Shown piece after piece: positions 13,105 to 21,894 of a stretch of 64,000 bases of DNA. The notes under the pieces are model-generated. The model was not told the origin of the DNA. It saw nothing but the letters and a program-made list of their open reading frames with translations, and ran no database searches. Position 1 is the first letter of the stretch; every line of letters begins with the position of its first letter. Source of the DNA: Kytococcus aerolatus (lineage in GTDB: Bacteria; Actinomycetota; Actinomycetes; Actinomycetales; Dermatophilaceae); NCBI RefSeq assembly GCF_900187395.1, contig NZ_FYEZ01000001.1, positions 744,001 through 808,000 on the forward strand, written 5' to 3'. Position numbers and translations under genes: made by a program.

Positions 13105-16100
13105 GCACCGTCGACAACGACTTCCAGAGCATCTCCGAGCAGCTCCGCAACACGTCCTGGACCGTCTCCTGCGAGGAGGTCTCGGGGGTCTCGACGGCCG
13201 TGCTCGTGAGGCGCGTCGAGAGGGCTCCAGGAGGCCCTTCTGAGGCTCGAATCGGGGCCTCTCGTGTCACCGAAATCGAAAACGGTGACACGAAAAATCT
13301 CTCGAATGACCCTCTGGCCAGGGAAAAGGCTTTCAGGCCATATTCCCCTATGGGAGTGCAGACTGGCCTGGCCGGAACGGCCAGTGCCAGCGTGCCCCCG
13401 CTGACCGTCTCAGGAGCCGGTTCTCCGGCCTTCGGGGACCTCGCCACGGTGCGTGCGATGAGCACCGGCGAGTTCGCTCCGACGATCGCCTTCGACACCG
13501 AGTTCACCTACCTCCCCGACGGGTCGCGGCGGATCGACAGCTACCAGTTCTCGGTGTTCGATCCCGAGGATCCTGCGTGGCGGTTCGAGATCGTGCTCCT
13601 GCCGTTGGTCGATGAGTGTCTGGCGGTCGAAGACTCGCTGGCCGTCGTGGTCCGTGAGAGCGGTCTGTGGCGAGCCGCTGGTCTCCCCGACCCCAAGGGC
13701 GTGCCACGTCGGGACTTCTGGGTGGACGGGGACTACCGGGCGAGCATGGCCGCCCTGTTCAAGCACCACAGCGTCGAGATCGTCTTGGCGGGTCACTACC
13801 TGCCTGCGGACTTGACCGCCTTCGCGCGGCCGGCGCGCCAGCGCGGGGACGGTCGCTACGACGACATCATGCGCCGGGTGACCTCAGCGTCTGGTGGCCT
13901 CGTCTCGCTCAAGCCGATCCGCATGATCGCCCGCCCGGGCTCCCACGGGACGGGTGAGCGCTGGCTGCCCCTCTCGATCACCGTGCGCGACACGATGGGT
14001 CAGTCCGCTCCGGGGCAGAAGTCGCTGGCTGTGCTCGGTGCGGTCTGCGGCGTGCCCAAGCTCGGCATCGGTGACTCGATCGAGGACATGACCCGCTTGA
14101 GGCGCGAGCGGCTCGTCGAGTTCCTCGACTACGGCGTCAACGACGCGGTGATCGTGCTGGAGTACTTGACGGCGCTGTGGGGCGTCGACGCCGTGCCCGC
14201 GGTAACCCTGTCGGGTGGCGGTGCCCACGCCCTGCGGGCGGGCATCAAGGAGTACTGGGGCATCGCTGGGGCGAGCAACGCCGAGTTCATGGCGCGGTTC
14301 CAGGGGCTGGTCCGGGTCAACGACGGCGAGGCCGCCGACGACGACGGCCTGAGCTTCTATTCGGTGCGGTCACTGACTCCGGTGGATGGCGATGCCAACC
14401 AGGCGCACTCCGCGTACAAGAAGGCCTTCCACGGGGGCTGGAACTCCTGTCTGCGGGTCGGGCACTTCCCTACCCGGACCTACGACCACGACATCCAGTC
14501 GGCCTACCCCTCGGCGATGGCCGCGATCGTCGATGTCGACTTCGAGAACGGGTGCATCGAGGAGGTGATCAAGGACCGCGACCTCACCCCCGAAGACTTC
14601 CCGCTGGGGATCGTGACGCCGTTGGTGGCCTATGCGAGCTGGGAGTTCCCCGAGGGGGTCGAGCCGTGCCTGCCGGTCAAGGTGGGCCAGTCCGTGGTCT
14701 ACTCTCGCACCTCCGAGGGAGCCGGGGCAGCCCAGGGCGAGGGTATGGACGCCGTCGGCTTCGACGGCTTCAACGGCGCATGGGTCTGCGGTCCCGAGCT
14801 TGCGTTGGCCCTCAAGCTCGGGGCCCGGGTCCGGGTGCAGATCGGGTACCGGCTGCGAGTGCTCCAGCACGACGGCGGACCGTCGCGCTCCATGCGTGCG
14901 GCCGTGCGTCAGATGGTCGCCGACCGCGCCGAGGCGAAGCGTGTCTGGGGTAAGGGTTCGCTCGTCGAACAGGTGGTCAAGGTGGCCTGCAACTCCTGCT
15001 ACGGCAAGCTCGCCCAGGATGTCGCCGAACGGTCGGGCTGGAACGCCTGGGCCGAGGAGATGGAGTCCATCGGCGGATCGTCGGTGACCAGTCCCTACCA
15101 CGCCGCGATGATCACCAGCCTCGTCCGCGCCCTCCTGCTCGGGATGGCCAACGAGGTCGACCTGATCTCGGTGACCACCGACGGCTTCATCACCACCGAG
15201 GATGACGTCGAGGCCTTCGACTGCTTCGGTGCCTCCGACGTCTTCCGTGATGCGCGCGAAGCGCTCGTCGGCGACCCCGGGGTCTGGGAGATCAAGCACA
15301 CCCAGGACGACCTGGTGAACCTGACCACCCGTGGGAACGTGAGCGCCCGACTCGGCGGCGTGCTCGCACGCGCCGGGCTCAAGACTCCGTCCGACCTGCG
15401 TCCTCGCTTCGATGCCGACGACACCGAACGGGATCGCCTGTCGCTCGAGGAGCGCCGCTGGTTCCGCAACCTCGCCGTCTCCCGGACGGGGAAGGTCGTC
15501 AATGAGTACACCTCATTCCCGTCGTTCCGGGAACTGTCCCGGTCAAAGGACCGTGTCGATTTTCATCCCGTCGAGCGTGCGCCGGAGGTGAGTCTCGACT
15601 TCGACATGAAGCGTCGTCCTGTGATGGAGACGCTGCGTGTCGATCGCGTCGACGGCTACGAACTGGCGGGGTTCGACACGGCACCGTGGGACAACGTCAA
15701 TGACTACCAGCGCGCCCGGGAGATCGCCCGCCACATCGCGGCGATGCGCCCAGGCACGACCGGCCCTGACCGGCCGACAGGGTGCCTGCGCACCGAGGAG
15801 GAATGGCGGACGTGGCAGCGTCGCTACGACTCGGTGGCGGGGCGGCGCATCCGCACGGCTGAGTCGGCGCTCCTGACCGAGTTGGTGGCCGCGCGCAAGG
15901 AGGGGCTGGTGTCCCTGCCCGTGCTCGCCTCGCGGGTGCCCGTGGAGCAGAAGTTGGCCTGGCTCGGGTCGCTTGGTTACGGCGAGTTCTCTCGTGCGCA
16001 GTGGGAGCACATGTCCAAGCGCGACCGTCGTGCTCGTGTGCTCGCAGATGTCGATCTGGCCGCCCTGGTCGAGGTCGTAGAAGGGCTGCCCGAGTGGTAG
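13101..16100 (+). CDS. Family-B DNA polymerase with DEDDy proofreading exonuclease
   Basis: This 999-aa protein has a clear PolB architecture. The exonuclease motifs are FDTEF (residues 131-135), AGHYLPADL (Exo II-like) and Tyr344-Gly-Val-Asn-Asp348 (Exo III). The polymerase motifs are A DHDIQSAYPS (Asp464, Tyr469), B KVACNSCYG (Lys627, Tyr634-Gly635) and C TTDG (Asp694). The first about 120 residues are a separate, poorly conserved N-terminal region. PolB enzymes on mobile DNA either use a protein primer or copy the element after nicking. No terminal-protein gene is recognisable here, and the pairing with a relaxase favours second-strand or rolling-circle synthesis, but this is inference. 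All catalytic residues are present. Confidence 0.88.
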   Translation: MSTVDNDFQSISEQLRNTSWTVSCEEVSGVSTAVLVRRVERAPGGPSEARIGASRVTEIENGDTKNLSNDPLAREKAFRPYSPMGVQTGLAGTASASVPPLTVSGAGSPAFGDLATVRAMSTGEFAPTIAFDTEFTYLPDGSRRIDSYQFSVFDPEDPAWRFEIVLLPLVDECLAVEDSLAVVVRESGLWRAAGLPDPKGVPRRDFWVDGDYRASMAALFKHHSVEIVLAGHYLPADLTAFARPARQRGDGRYDDIMRRVTSASGGLVSLKPIRMIARPGSHGTGERWLPLSITVRDTMGQSAPGQKSLAVLGAVCGVPKLGIGDSIEDMTRLRRERLVEFLDYGVNDAVIVLEYLTALWGVDAVPAVTLSGGGAHALRAGIKEYWGIAGASNAEFMARFQGLVRVNDGEAADDDGLSFYSVRSLTPVDGDANQAHSAYKKAFHGGWNSCLRVGHFPTRTYDHDIQSAYPSAMAAIVDVDFENGCIEEVIKDRDLTPEDFPLGIVTPLVAYASWEFPEGVEPCLPVKVGQSVVYSRTSEGAGAAQGEGMDAVGFDGFNGAWVCGPELALALKLGARVRVQIGYRLRVLQHDGGPSRSMRAAVRQMVADRAEAKRVWGKGSLVEQVVKVACNSCYGKLAQDVAERSGWNAWAEEMESIGGSSVTSPYHAAMITSLVRALLLGMANEVDLISVTTDGFITTEDDVEAFDCFGASDVFRDAREALVGDPGVWEIKHTQDDLVNLTTRGNVSARLGGVLARAGLKTPSDLRPRFDADDTERDRLSLEERRWFRNLAVSRTGKVVNEYTSFPSFRELSRSKDRVDFHPVERAPEVSLDFDMKRRPVMETLRVDRVDGYELAGFDTAPWDNVNDYQRAREIARHIAAMRPGTTGPDRPTGCLRTEEEWRTWQRRYDSVAGRRIRTAESALLTELVAARKEGLVSLPVLASRVPVEQKLAWLGSLGYGEFSRAQWEHMSKRDRRARVLADVDLAALVEVVEGLPEW

Positions 16101-16162
16101 CTCCACCTATCGCCCACCCCGGGGATGGGCTCCCGAACAACGACGCCCGAGGAGGCATCACG

Positions 16163-16654
16163 ATGACCGAGAACACGACCATGACCAGGCGCGAGCAACG
16201 GGTCCAGCGGCTCGCCGACCTCGTGGCCGAGCGGAAGGCCTTTGAGGCCGAGCTGGCCGCGAAGCAGGCGGCCATCGAGGCTGAGGAGAGGGCCGCCGCG
16301 AAGGCCGTCAAGGACGCGCTCAAGCACGCCGGTGAGGCGCGCTGCGCCGCGATGGAGGAGCTGTACGAGCTGTTCGGCATCGAGGAGGAGGTGACCGAGA
16401 AGACGGCCAAGGACGGCACAGTGCGCCGGGTCCGCAAGGACCGCGACGAGGCCAAGCGGGCCGCGCGCCTCGTCGAAGCAGTCGTCGCGCTGAAGGCGCG
16501 CGGGGCCGCGAGCGAGGCAAGTCTCGAGCAGGCCGAGGAGCCCGTCCTCGAGGACGGGGAGACGGTCGCCGACGGTGGCGTCCACGAGGACGACGACGAG
16601 CCCGAGGAGCGCGAGGACGCGCACGAGCGGGGCTTCTCGGTCTACGGCGCGTAG
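16163..16654 (+). CDS. Coiled-coil hypothetical protein, 163 aa
   Basis: This highly charged protein starts MTENTTMTRREQRVQRLADL and continues with a long Ala/Glu/Lys-rich helix (AELAAKQAAIEAEERAAAKA), a short hydrophobic patch MEELYELFGIEEE, and an acidic tail rich in Glu and Asp. The ATG at 16163 has a good ribosome binding site (gaggagg) 7 bases upstream. It lies between polB and the candidate oriT in the same direction. A role as accessory of the polymerase or of the relaxosome is plausible. I do not recognise the family. Confidence 0.65.
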   Translation: MTENTTMTRREQRVQRLADLVAERKAFEAELAAKQAAIEAEERAAAKAVKDALKHAGEARCAAMEELYELFGIEEEVTEKTAKDGTVRRVRKDRDEAKRAARLVEAVVALKARGAASEASLEQAEEPVLEDGETVADGGVHEDDDEPEEREDAHERGFSVYGA

Positions 16655-16672
16655 TCGTCGTGGACGGTCCCC

Positions 16673-16707
16673 AGGACCCCGGTTCCGCGGATGCGGGCCG
16701 GGGTCCT
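16673..16707 (+). terminator. Hairpin after the coiled-coil gene
   Basis: AGGACCCCGG at 16673-16682 pairs perfectly with CCGGGGTCCT at 16698-16707 across a 15-base loop. It lies just after the stop at 16654 and before the candidate oriT. It has no U-tract, so the terminator call is tentative. Confidence 0.5.
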
Positions 16708-16858
16708 TCGACGCACTGGGAGGGGCCCCGCCGGGGCGCAGCAGAGATGGGGAGGGCGGTAGCCCTGTCCCCCGAGGAGGCGGAGCCGACGAGGGGCGGG
16801 CAGCAACTGGGAGGGGGTTTGGCGGAGCCAAACACCCGTACAGTTGAACTGCTCGCCC

Positions 16859-16925
16859 GTAATGCTGCAACCGGGTATACTGATGGGGGTGCGCAGCCCA
16901 CCGGACAGCCCGGTTGCAGCATTAC
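16859..16925. other. oriT: Candidate origin of transfer (17-bp perfect inverted repeat)
   Basis: GTAATGCTGCAACCGGG at 16859-16875 is repeated in inverted orientation at 16909-16925 (CCCGGTTGCAGCATTAC), around a 33-base centre containing ggtgcgcagccc. The pair sits directly upstream of mobC and the relaxase gene. A perfect arm pair beside a G/C-rich nick-like stretch is the usual design of oriT in mobilizable plasmids, and GTGCGCAGCCC resembles nick regions of MOBP-type origins. It could instead be a MobC operator or a terminator. The nick position is not proven. Confidence 0.5.
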
Positions 16926-16944
16926 CGAGGGGAGGTCGGCCGAC

Positions 16945-17400
16945 GTGGTGACGATGCCGGACGAGGCGCAGCCGAGGCGGCGAGGGGGTAGGCGGGCGAT
17001 CTACCCGAAGCGGGTCGAACTCAGGATGACGCAGTCATCGTTCGACCTCGCCGAGGAGTCCGCGAAGCGGGCGAGCGAGGCGACGGGCCGGACCGTCACC
17101 GTCTCGGACATCATCCGCGAAGCGGTGGAGGACGGATGCCGACGACTGGCCCGCGAGCAGGCCCAGGCATCGGCACGAAGGGGCGGTGCCGATCCCGATG
17201 TGGTGGACGGCCTGATCGACGGCGTCCAGGAGCTGAGGACCGAGATGAGGAAGGTCGGTCACAACGTCAACCAGATGGCCAAGGTCGCCCACCAGACGGG
17301 TCAGGTGACCGGCGACCTCGACGACGTGAAGCGCCAGCTCGAAGCGATCGACGGCAGGCTGGTGGAGCTGGCCGGGCGCATCGCGGGAGTGGCTGACTGA
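16945..17400 (+). CDS. mobC: MobC-like mobilization accessory protein
   Basis: The 151-aa protein starts at GTG 16945 behind gaggggaggt. After a basic N-terminus (RRRGGRRAIYPKR) it has a ribbon-helix-helix-like segment (VELRMTQSSFDLAEESAKRA), then TVTVSDIIREAVEDGCRRLA, and a C-terminal part with the typical MobC sequence TEMRKVGHNVNQMAKVAHQ, followed by a coiled coil. MobC proteins bind oriT, help melt the nick region and load the relaxase. It lies 4 bases before the relaxase gene. A longer frame back to 16660 would translate the inverted repeat and is rejected. Confidence 0.8.
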   Translation: MVTMPDEAQPRRRGGRRAIYPKRVELRMTQSSFDLAEESAKRASEATGRTVTVSDIIREAVEDGCRRLAREQAQASARRGGADPDVVDGLIDGVQELRTEMRKVGHNVNQMAKVAHQTGQVTGDLDDVKRQLEAIDGRLVELAGRIAGVAD

Positions 17401-17404
17401 GGTC

Positions 17405-19462
17405 ATGGTGAAGCCCATCGCAGCGGTCGTGATGTCCAGCCCGACGAGGAACTCGGCGCGGCTGATTGCGTATGCGCTCACCGAGAAGGACGGTCAGGCC
17501 AAGGGCGACCGGTTCGTGGCTGCGAGCGGCATCAACGGCTGCATCCCGGAGTTCGCCGAGGGGCAGTTCCGGGACAATCGGAAGCGCTGGCGCAAGGACG
17601 GGACGAGGACGGTCAAGGTGCAGTGGGGCACCGACAAGGTGACGGGCCAGCCGACCTACCGCGACGTCACCGAGGGCGCCTATGTGCAGGCGTACCACGT
17701 CATCCAGAGCTTCGCGCGGGACGGTGCGGGGGCGCTCGACCCCGACGATCCCGACGACTGGGAGGAGGGGCACCGGCTGGGCCAAGAGCTGGCCCGCTCG
17801 CTCGCCGGTGACCACCGCCGCGCGCTGGTCGTCACCCAGGTCGACGGGAAGACCGGCTGCGTCCACAACCACATCGTGATCGACTCGATCGACAAGGCCA
17901 CGGGGAAGAGCTTCGCGTCGTCCAACGTGAAGCACTCGGTCCTGTCCAAGACTCATGACGCCGTGCTCGCCGCGCAGGGGTACGAGCAGCGCAACGAGCT
18001 GACATCCACGGGCTGGGAGCTGAAGGAGAAGTCCGAGCAGCGGGGGCTGGACAAGCACCAGAAGTGGAGCGCCGGGGCCTCGCCGAGCGAGCCGGAGCCG
18101 TTCAGCTTCGCGGTGCTGAAGGAGCGCATCCGGACTGCGCTCGAGGCCACGGGCTACACCGACTTCGACGGGTACGCCCAGGTGCTGGCCGAGGTCGGCG
18201 TCGTGGTCGAGCAGCGCGGCGAGAAGGGCCGCGGGCTCACCTACCAGATGAAGCGCCGCGGGGCGGACGGTGAGTACATCGAGCCGAGTCCCAGCGACCG
18301 GCGACGGGCCAGCAGGCTCGGCCGCTTCGCCATGCTCGACCACGTCGAGGAGACGATCCAGCGCAACGCCGAGCTGGCTGCGCAGGCCGCGCCGAAACCG
18401 GCCATGTCGGCGGCGCAGATGCGCCCGGCGATGGCGAGCAGCCTCGACGACGCCCTGGCTGAGCGGCGCAGCGAGAGCGCCGCGGCGCTGGCCGCCCAGT
18501 GGGAGCAGGAGCGCCGTGCGGAGGAGATGATGGCTGAAGCCCGACGGGCTGGATTCGAGGCGGTCATGGCGCCCGCTGGGCCGTCGCCCGAGAGCGCAGG
18601 CGACGGCGTCGCCGTGGCGGATGGATCCGATGCGGATGGACCGGACGCGGATGGACCGGACGCGGAACTGGCCGACAAGGTCGTCCTCGACGCCTGGGAC
18701 CTCCAGAAGTGGCGGCTGCGCACGCCCGACCGCGGCGCGATGCGCAGCGCCGGGATGGGCTACGCGGAGGTCGACGCCGCCATCGCCGCGTGGCGCGCGC
18801 TCGACGAGCCGAAGACCGCCTGGGAGCGCGAGCGGGAGGCCGAGCAGCAGCGTGCCATCGAGACGGTCGAGGACGTGGCCGAGGTGAGCGCGCCGGCTGC
18901 CGCCGACACGACTCCGGCCCCAGCCCCGGCTACCGCCGGGTCCAGGGCCGAGGCGTCCTCGACCTCCGAGGTGCGGGCCGCTGCGCCCTACGAGTCGCCG
19001 CTGCGGGAGAGGAGGCCGACGCGCGAGCGCGAGGTGGCTGCATGGGGGCAGATGGTCCAGATCGACGAGCGCTGGCGCGTGCAACTGGCCGCCGGGGAGC
19101 CGCTGGACGGCGCGCTGGCCAAGGGGCTCAGGAGCGCCACGCTGGAGCGCTACGAGGACGCGCTGGACGCCTCGGTGGCCTTCGAGCTGTGGCGCCGCGC
19201 GGCGAAGCTCGCCGTGGCCCGCAGGGCCGTCGAGGTGCGCCAGGACAAGGCACTGGCCGACGCGATGCGCGCCGAGGTCGCTGCGGGCGACCACGCCTGG
19301 GACGGCGAGCCCTCGACGCTGGCCGAGCTGAGGCACGAGGCCACGAGGCGAGAGCTGACCAGCAGGGAGAAGGCACTCAAGTCGGTCCATGAGGCCGACC
19401 TCGAGGTCAACCACGAGGACGGGCTGGAGCGCCCACCGAACGCCGGAGGGGTGGAGGGGTGA
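17405..19462 (+). CDS. mobA: Relaxase/mobilization nuclease (HUH type)
   Basis: The 685-aa protein has the relaxase three-His metal site: His98 in AYHVIQSF, and His154-Asn-His156 in CVHNHIVIDSID. A likely active tyrosine lies near Tyr23 in ARLIAYALTE. The N-terminal 250 residues form the nicking domain. The C-terminal 430 are Ala/Glu-rich and helical, and include a small repeat (DGSDADGPDADGPDAE at about 18621-18668). The enzyme would nick oriT, stay covalently bound to the 5' end and be carried to the recipient. With mobC just upstream, this is a MOBP-like mobilization module. The gene is full length and ends at a strong terminator. Confidence 0.85.
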   Translation: MVKPIAAVVMSSPTRNSARLIAYALTEKDGQAKGDRFVAASGINGCIPEFAEGQFRDNRKRWRKDGTRTVKVQWGTDKVTGQPTYRDVTEGAYVQAYHVIQSFARDGAGALDPDDPDDWEEGHRLGQELARSLAGDHRRALVVTQVDGKTGCVHNHIVIDSIDKATGKSFASSNVKHSVLSKTHDAVLAAQGYEQRNELTSTGWELKEKSEQRGLDKHQKWSAGASPSEPEPFSFAVLKERIRTALEATGYTDFDGYAQVLAEVGVVVEQRGEKGRGLTYQMKRRGADGEYIEPSPSDRRRASRLGRFAMLDHVEETIQRNAELAAQAAPKPAMSAAQMRPAMASSLDDALAERRSESAAALAAQWEQERRAEEMMAEARRAGFEAVMAPAGPSPESAGDGVAVADGSDADGPDADGPDAELADKVVLDAWDLQKWRLRTPDRGAMRSAGMGYAEVDAAIAAWRALDEPKTAWEREREAEQQRAIETVEDVAEVSAPAAADTTPAPAPATAGSRAEASSTSEVRAAAPYESPLRERRPTREREVAAWGQMVQIDERWRVQLAAGEPLDGALAKGLRSATLERYEDALDASVAFELWRRAAKLAVARRAVEVRQDKALADAMRAEVAAGDHAWDGEPSTLAELRHEATRRELTSREKALKSVHEADLEVNHEDGLERPPNAGGVEG

Positions 19463-19470
19463 AAGACGAC

Positions 19471-19496
19471 AGGCCCGCTCCGACGGGAGCGGGCCT
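19471..19496 (+). terminator. Rho-independent-type hairpin after the relaxase gene
   Basis: An 11-bp perfect stem AGGCCCGCTCC/GGAGCGGGCCT closes a GACG loop, 8 bases after the relaxase stop and before the minus-strand fragment at 19512. It probably ends the xis-polB-mob transcript and may work in both directions. Confidence 0.75.
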
Positions 19497-19511
19497 GCGG
19501 CTGCGCGTGGT

Positions 19512-19799
19512 CTACTTGGCGATCCAGTCGCCGTTGACGTCGCGCTCGTAGTCCTCGACCTCGGCCTCGACCACGGTGATCGAGCCATCGGACAGGACGG
19601 TGTAGTCGAACTCGGCGAAGTCGGCCCCCTCCCCGTCCTGGGAGGTCCGGAAGGTGAAGGTCTCGGTGGCGTCGTCGTCGGTCGGGTTGGCCGCGCAGCT
19701 GCCCACGTTGATGCCGGAGGCGAAGTCCGCAGCCAGGTACAGGCCGGTCTCGGGCGCGGACTCGTTCAGGTCGGCGAGCGGGTACACAAGGCCGTCTTC
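19512..19799 (-). pseudogene. Secreted protein C-terminal fragment
   Basis: The minus strand reads EDGLVYPLADLNESAPETGL, then YLAADFASGINVGSCAANPT, and FDYTVLSDGSITVVEAEVED with a tail ending RDVNGDWIAK-stop. This looks like the last about 95 residues of an exported or lipoprotein-type beta protein (single Cys, acidic, many Thr/Asp). It stops abruptly at about 19795, where a dTDP-rhamnose gene fragment begins on the plus strand, so the 5' part is missing. Family not recognised. Confidence 0.5.
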
Positions 19800-20885
19800 G
19801 TGCCGCGCGGGGTGGGCAACTCCTACCAGACGCTCGAGCCGGACACGGCCTACACGTACCTGGTGAACGACCACTGGTCCGCCGACGCGCAGGGCCAGTA
19901 CACGTTCCTCAACCTCGCGGACCCGACGGCGGCCATCGCCTGGCCCATCCCGCTCGAGGACGCCGAGCTCTCGGACAAGGACCGCGCCCACCCGATGCTC
20001 GCGGACGTCACCCCCATGCCGCCCGCCCCGATCCTCGTGCTCGGCGCCGGCGGGCAGCTCGGCCGCGCCCTCGTGGCCCGCGCCGCGGCCGCGGGGATCC
20101 CGGTCGAGGCCCACGGCCGGGACACCTGGGACATGACCGACCCGGCCTCGTGGCCGCGGGAGCACTTCCGCGGCCTGCGCGCCGTGGTCAACGCGTCCGC
20201 CATGACCGCGGTGGACGCCGCCGAGACGCCCGAGGGCCGGGCCCAGGCCTGGGCCGTCAACGCGACCGCCGCCGCCGAGCTCGCCCGCCGCTGCACCGAG
20301 GCCGGCGTGCCCCTGGCGCACGTCTCCACGGACTACGTGTTCGACGGCACCCTCCCCGTGGGGCAGGAGCACCCGGTGGACCACCCGCTCGCGCCGCTGG
20401 GCGTCTACGGCCAGTCGAAGGCCGCCGGTGAGGCCGCGGTGCGCACCGTGCCGCGGCACTGGATCGTCCGCACCTCCTGGGTGATCGGGGAGAGGAAGAA
20501 CTTCGTGGCCACGATGGCGTCCCTCGCCGAGCGCGGGATCGACCCGGCCGTCGTCGCCGACCAGCACGGCCGCCTCACCTTCGCCGACGACCTCGCCGAC
20601 GCCCTGCTGCACCTGGTCACCACGGACGCGCCCACGGGCACGTTCCACATGACCAACAGCGGTGACGTGGTCACCTGGCACGACGTCGCCCGGTGGGTCT
20701 TCGAGGACACCGGCCACGACGCCGGGCGCGTCTCCGCCACGACCACCGCGGCGGACCTGGCCGGCAAGGAGGGCGTGGCACCGCGGCCGACCAACAGCGC
20801 CCTCGACCTCGGGCCCCTGGCCGCCGTCGGCTACACCGCCCCGGATCAGCGCGAACGCCTGCGAGACCACCTGTCAGAAGCGGCG
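19785..20885 (+). pseudogene. rmlCD: RmlC-RmlD dTDP-rhamnose fusion, truncated at both ends
   Basis: From 19788 the frame reads KAVFVPRGVGNSYQTLEPDT, the middle of an RmlC epimerase. It then passes into an RmlD reductase with ILVLGAGGQLGRALV, DVSTDYVFDG-like VSTDYVFDGTLP, and YGQSKAAGE (active-site Tyr and Lys). Such RmlC-RmlD fusions are known in actinobacteria and make dTDP-L-rhamnose for cell-surface polysaccharides. The first part of RmlC is absent, and the stop is lost where the 23-bp repeats begin at 20888. It is therefore a chromosomal gene fragment carried in the island, and not likely functional. Confidence 0.7.
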
Positions 20886-20887
20886 GG

Positions 20888-20956
20888 TGGCACACGTGAT
20901 ACTCTTCGGGTGGCACACGTGACACTCTTCGTGTGGCACACGCTGATACTCTTGCA
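20888..20956 (+). promoter_or_regulatory. Three 23-bp direct repeats upstream of the Tat-exported protein gene
   Basis: Three copies begin at 20888, 20911 and 20934, each starting tggcacacg and containing actctt at the same place. The period is exactly 23 bases, about two helical turns. The last ends 60 bases before the start codon at 21017. Perfect phasing suggests a multi-site operator for an activator or repressor. The embedded CACACGTG is palindromic. Confidence 0.6.
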
Positions 20957-21016
20957 GAAATCGCGTCTGCTCAGAGAGAATACATCTGGCATACATCGCC
21001 CCCGAAAGGTCCCGTC

Positions 21017-21775
21017 ATGAACGCTCACTCTGCTTCCACCACCGCGTCAGGCCCGAGTCGGCGCGCCGTCGCCACCGGTCTGGCCTGGTCTGTCCCCGCC
21101 GTCGCCATGGTCTCGGCGGCACCGTCCTTCGCCGTCTCGCTGCGCAAGGATCCCGGCATCAACGGCTGGGTGCTGAACTCGCCGACTGATCTGGGCCGTT
21201 GCCGCTATGATCTCGATGTCAACTCGGCGCCCTCCGGCTGGGGCGACACTCCCGATGGCGCGCCCTGGGGGCTCTACGTCTACGACGTCTCCGAGGACGG
21301 CAGCTACAGCAACGCCAAGCTCGTCTACTGGGTGCGCGGCACTCATACTGCGACACAGAACCCGATCACCTGGCAGGCGGCCGCGGGGCATTCTTCGCTG
21401 TGGTCAGGCCCCGTGCTGGGTGCCCCGCAGGTCAAGGCCGACGGGTTCGTGTACACCCCCTACACCTGGACGTACACCGGCATCATCGACCCGGCAAACG
21501 TCGCGAGTGACGGGCGGCTGTACCTCGACACCTTCCATGTGAAGGCCGCCAACTTCTCCATGTCCGAAAATGGCCGGTGCCTGCCCTTGGATATCTGGGC
21601 ATACCGGGAGATCCTCGTGGACCCGGACGGGCCCACCGGGCCGCAGCAGCCGGAGACTCTCAACTTCGAACGCCGCTGGGGGAGGAGCGGACCCTACCCT
21701 CCCAGCACTCAGGGGCGCATGGCGGTCACGCCGGACGCCGAGGCCACGGCAGAACTGCAGCAGGGGAGCAGCTGA
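21017..21775 (+). CDS. Tat-exported hypothetical protein
   Basis: The 252-aa protein has a twin-arginine leader (SRRAVATGLAWSVPAVAMVS) with probable cleavage after SFAVS or nearby. The mature part is Trp/Tyr/Ser/Gly-rich with no membrane anchor (GWGDTPDGAPWGLYVYDVSE, TWTYTGIIDPANVASDG), suggesting a beta-rich secreted protein. The ATG at 21017 has gaaagg 8 bases before. I do not recognise the family. It sits behind three direct repeats, so its expression is probably regulated. A perfect 18-bp hairpin follows at 21839. It may be a surface protein gene carried with exopolysaccharide gene fragments. Confidence 0.7.
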   Translation: MNAHSASTTASGPSRRAVATGLAWSVPAVAMVSAAPSFAVSLRKDPGINGWVLNSPTDLGRCRYDLDVNSAPSGWGDTPDGAPWGLYVYDVSEDGSYSNAKLVYWVRGTHTATQNPITWQAAAGHSSLWSGPVLGAPQVKADGFVYTPYTWTYTGIIDPANVASDGRLYLDTFHVKAANFSMSENGRCLPLDIWAYREILVDPDGPTGPQQPETLNFERRWGRSGPYPPSTQGRMAVTPDAEATAELQQGSS

Positions 21776-21838
21776 ACCGGGCCACCGGCACTTGCACGGG
21801 GACGCGGCCGAGACGCCAGCACTGGCCCGCGCGCAGAC

Positions 21839-21878
21839 GCAGTGGGGCCCCGCACCGGAAGGTGCGGGGCCCCACTGC
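21839..21878. terminator. Strong bidirectional terminator
   Basis: An 18-bp perfect stem (GCAGTGGGGCCCCGCACC and its complement) with a GGAA loop lies between the Tat-protein gene and the minus-strand kinase fragment at 21895. It is one of the strongest hairpins in the window. Confidence 0.75.
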
Positions 21879-21894
21879 GTGGCGTGGACTGGCG

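Noticed and set aside
19389-21020. Single 543-codon plus-strand ORF across 19389-21020
   Set aside because: It joins the end of the relaxase region antisense to a secreted-protein fragment, an RmlC-RmlD fragment and the 23-bp repeats. Only 19785-20885 has coding character.
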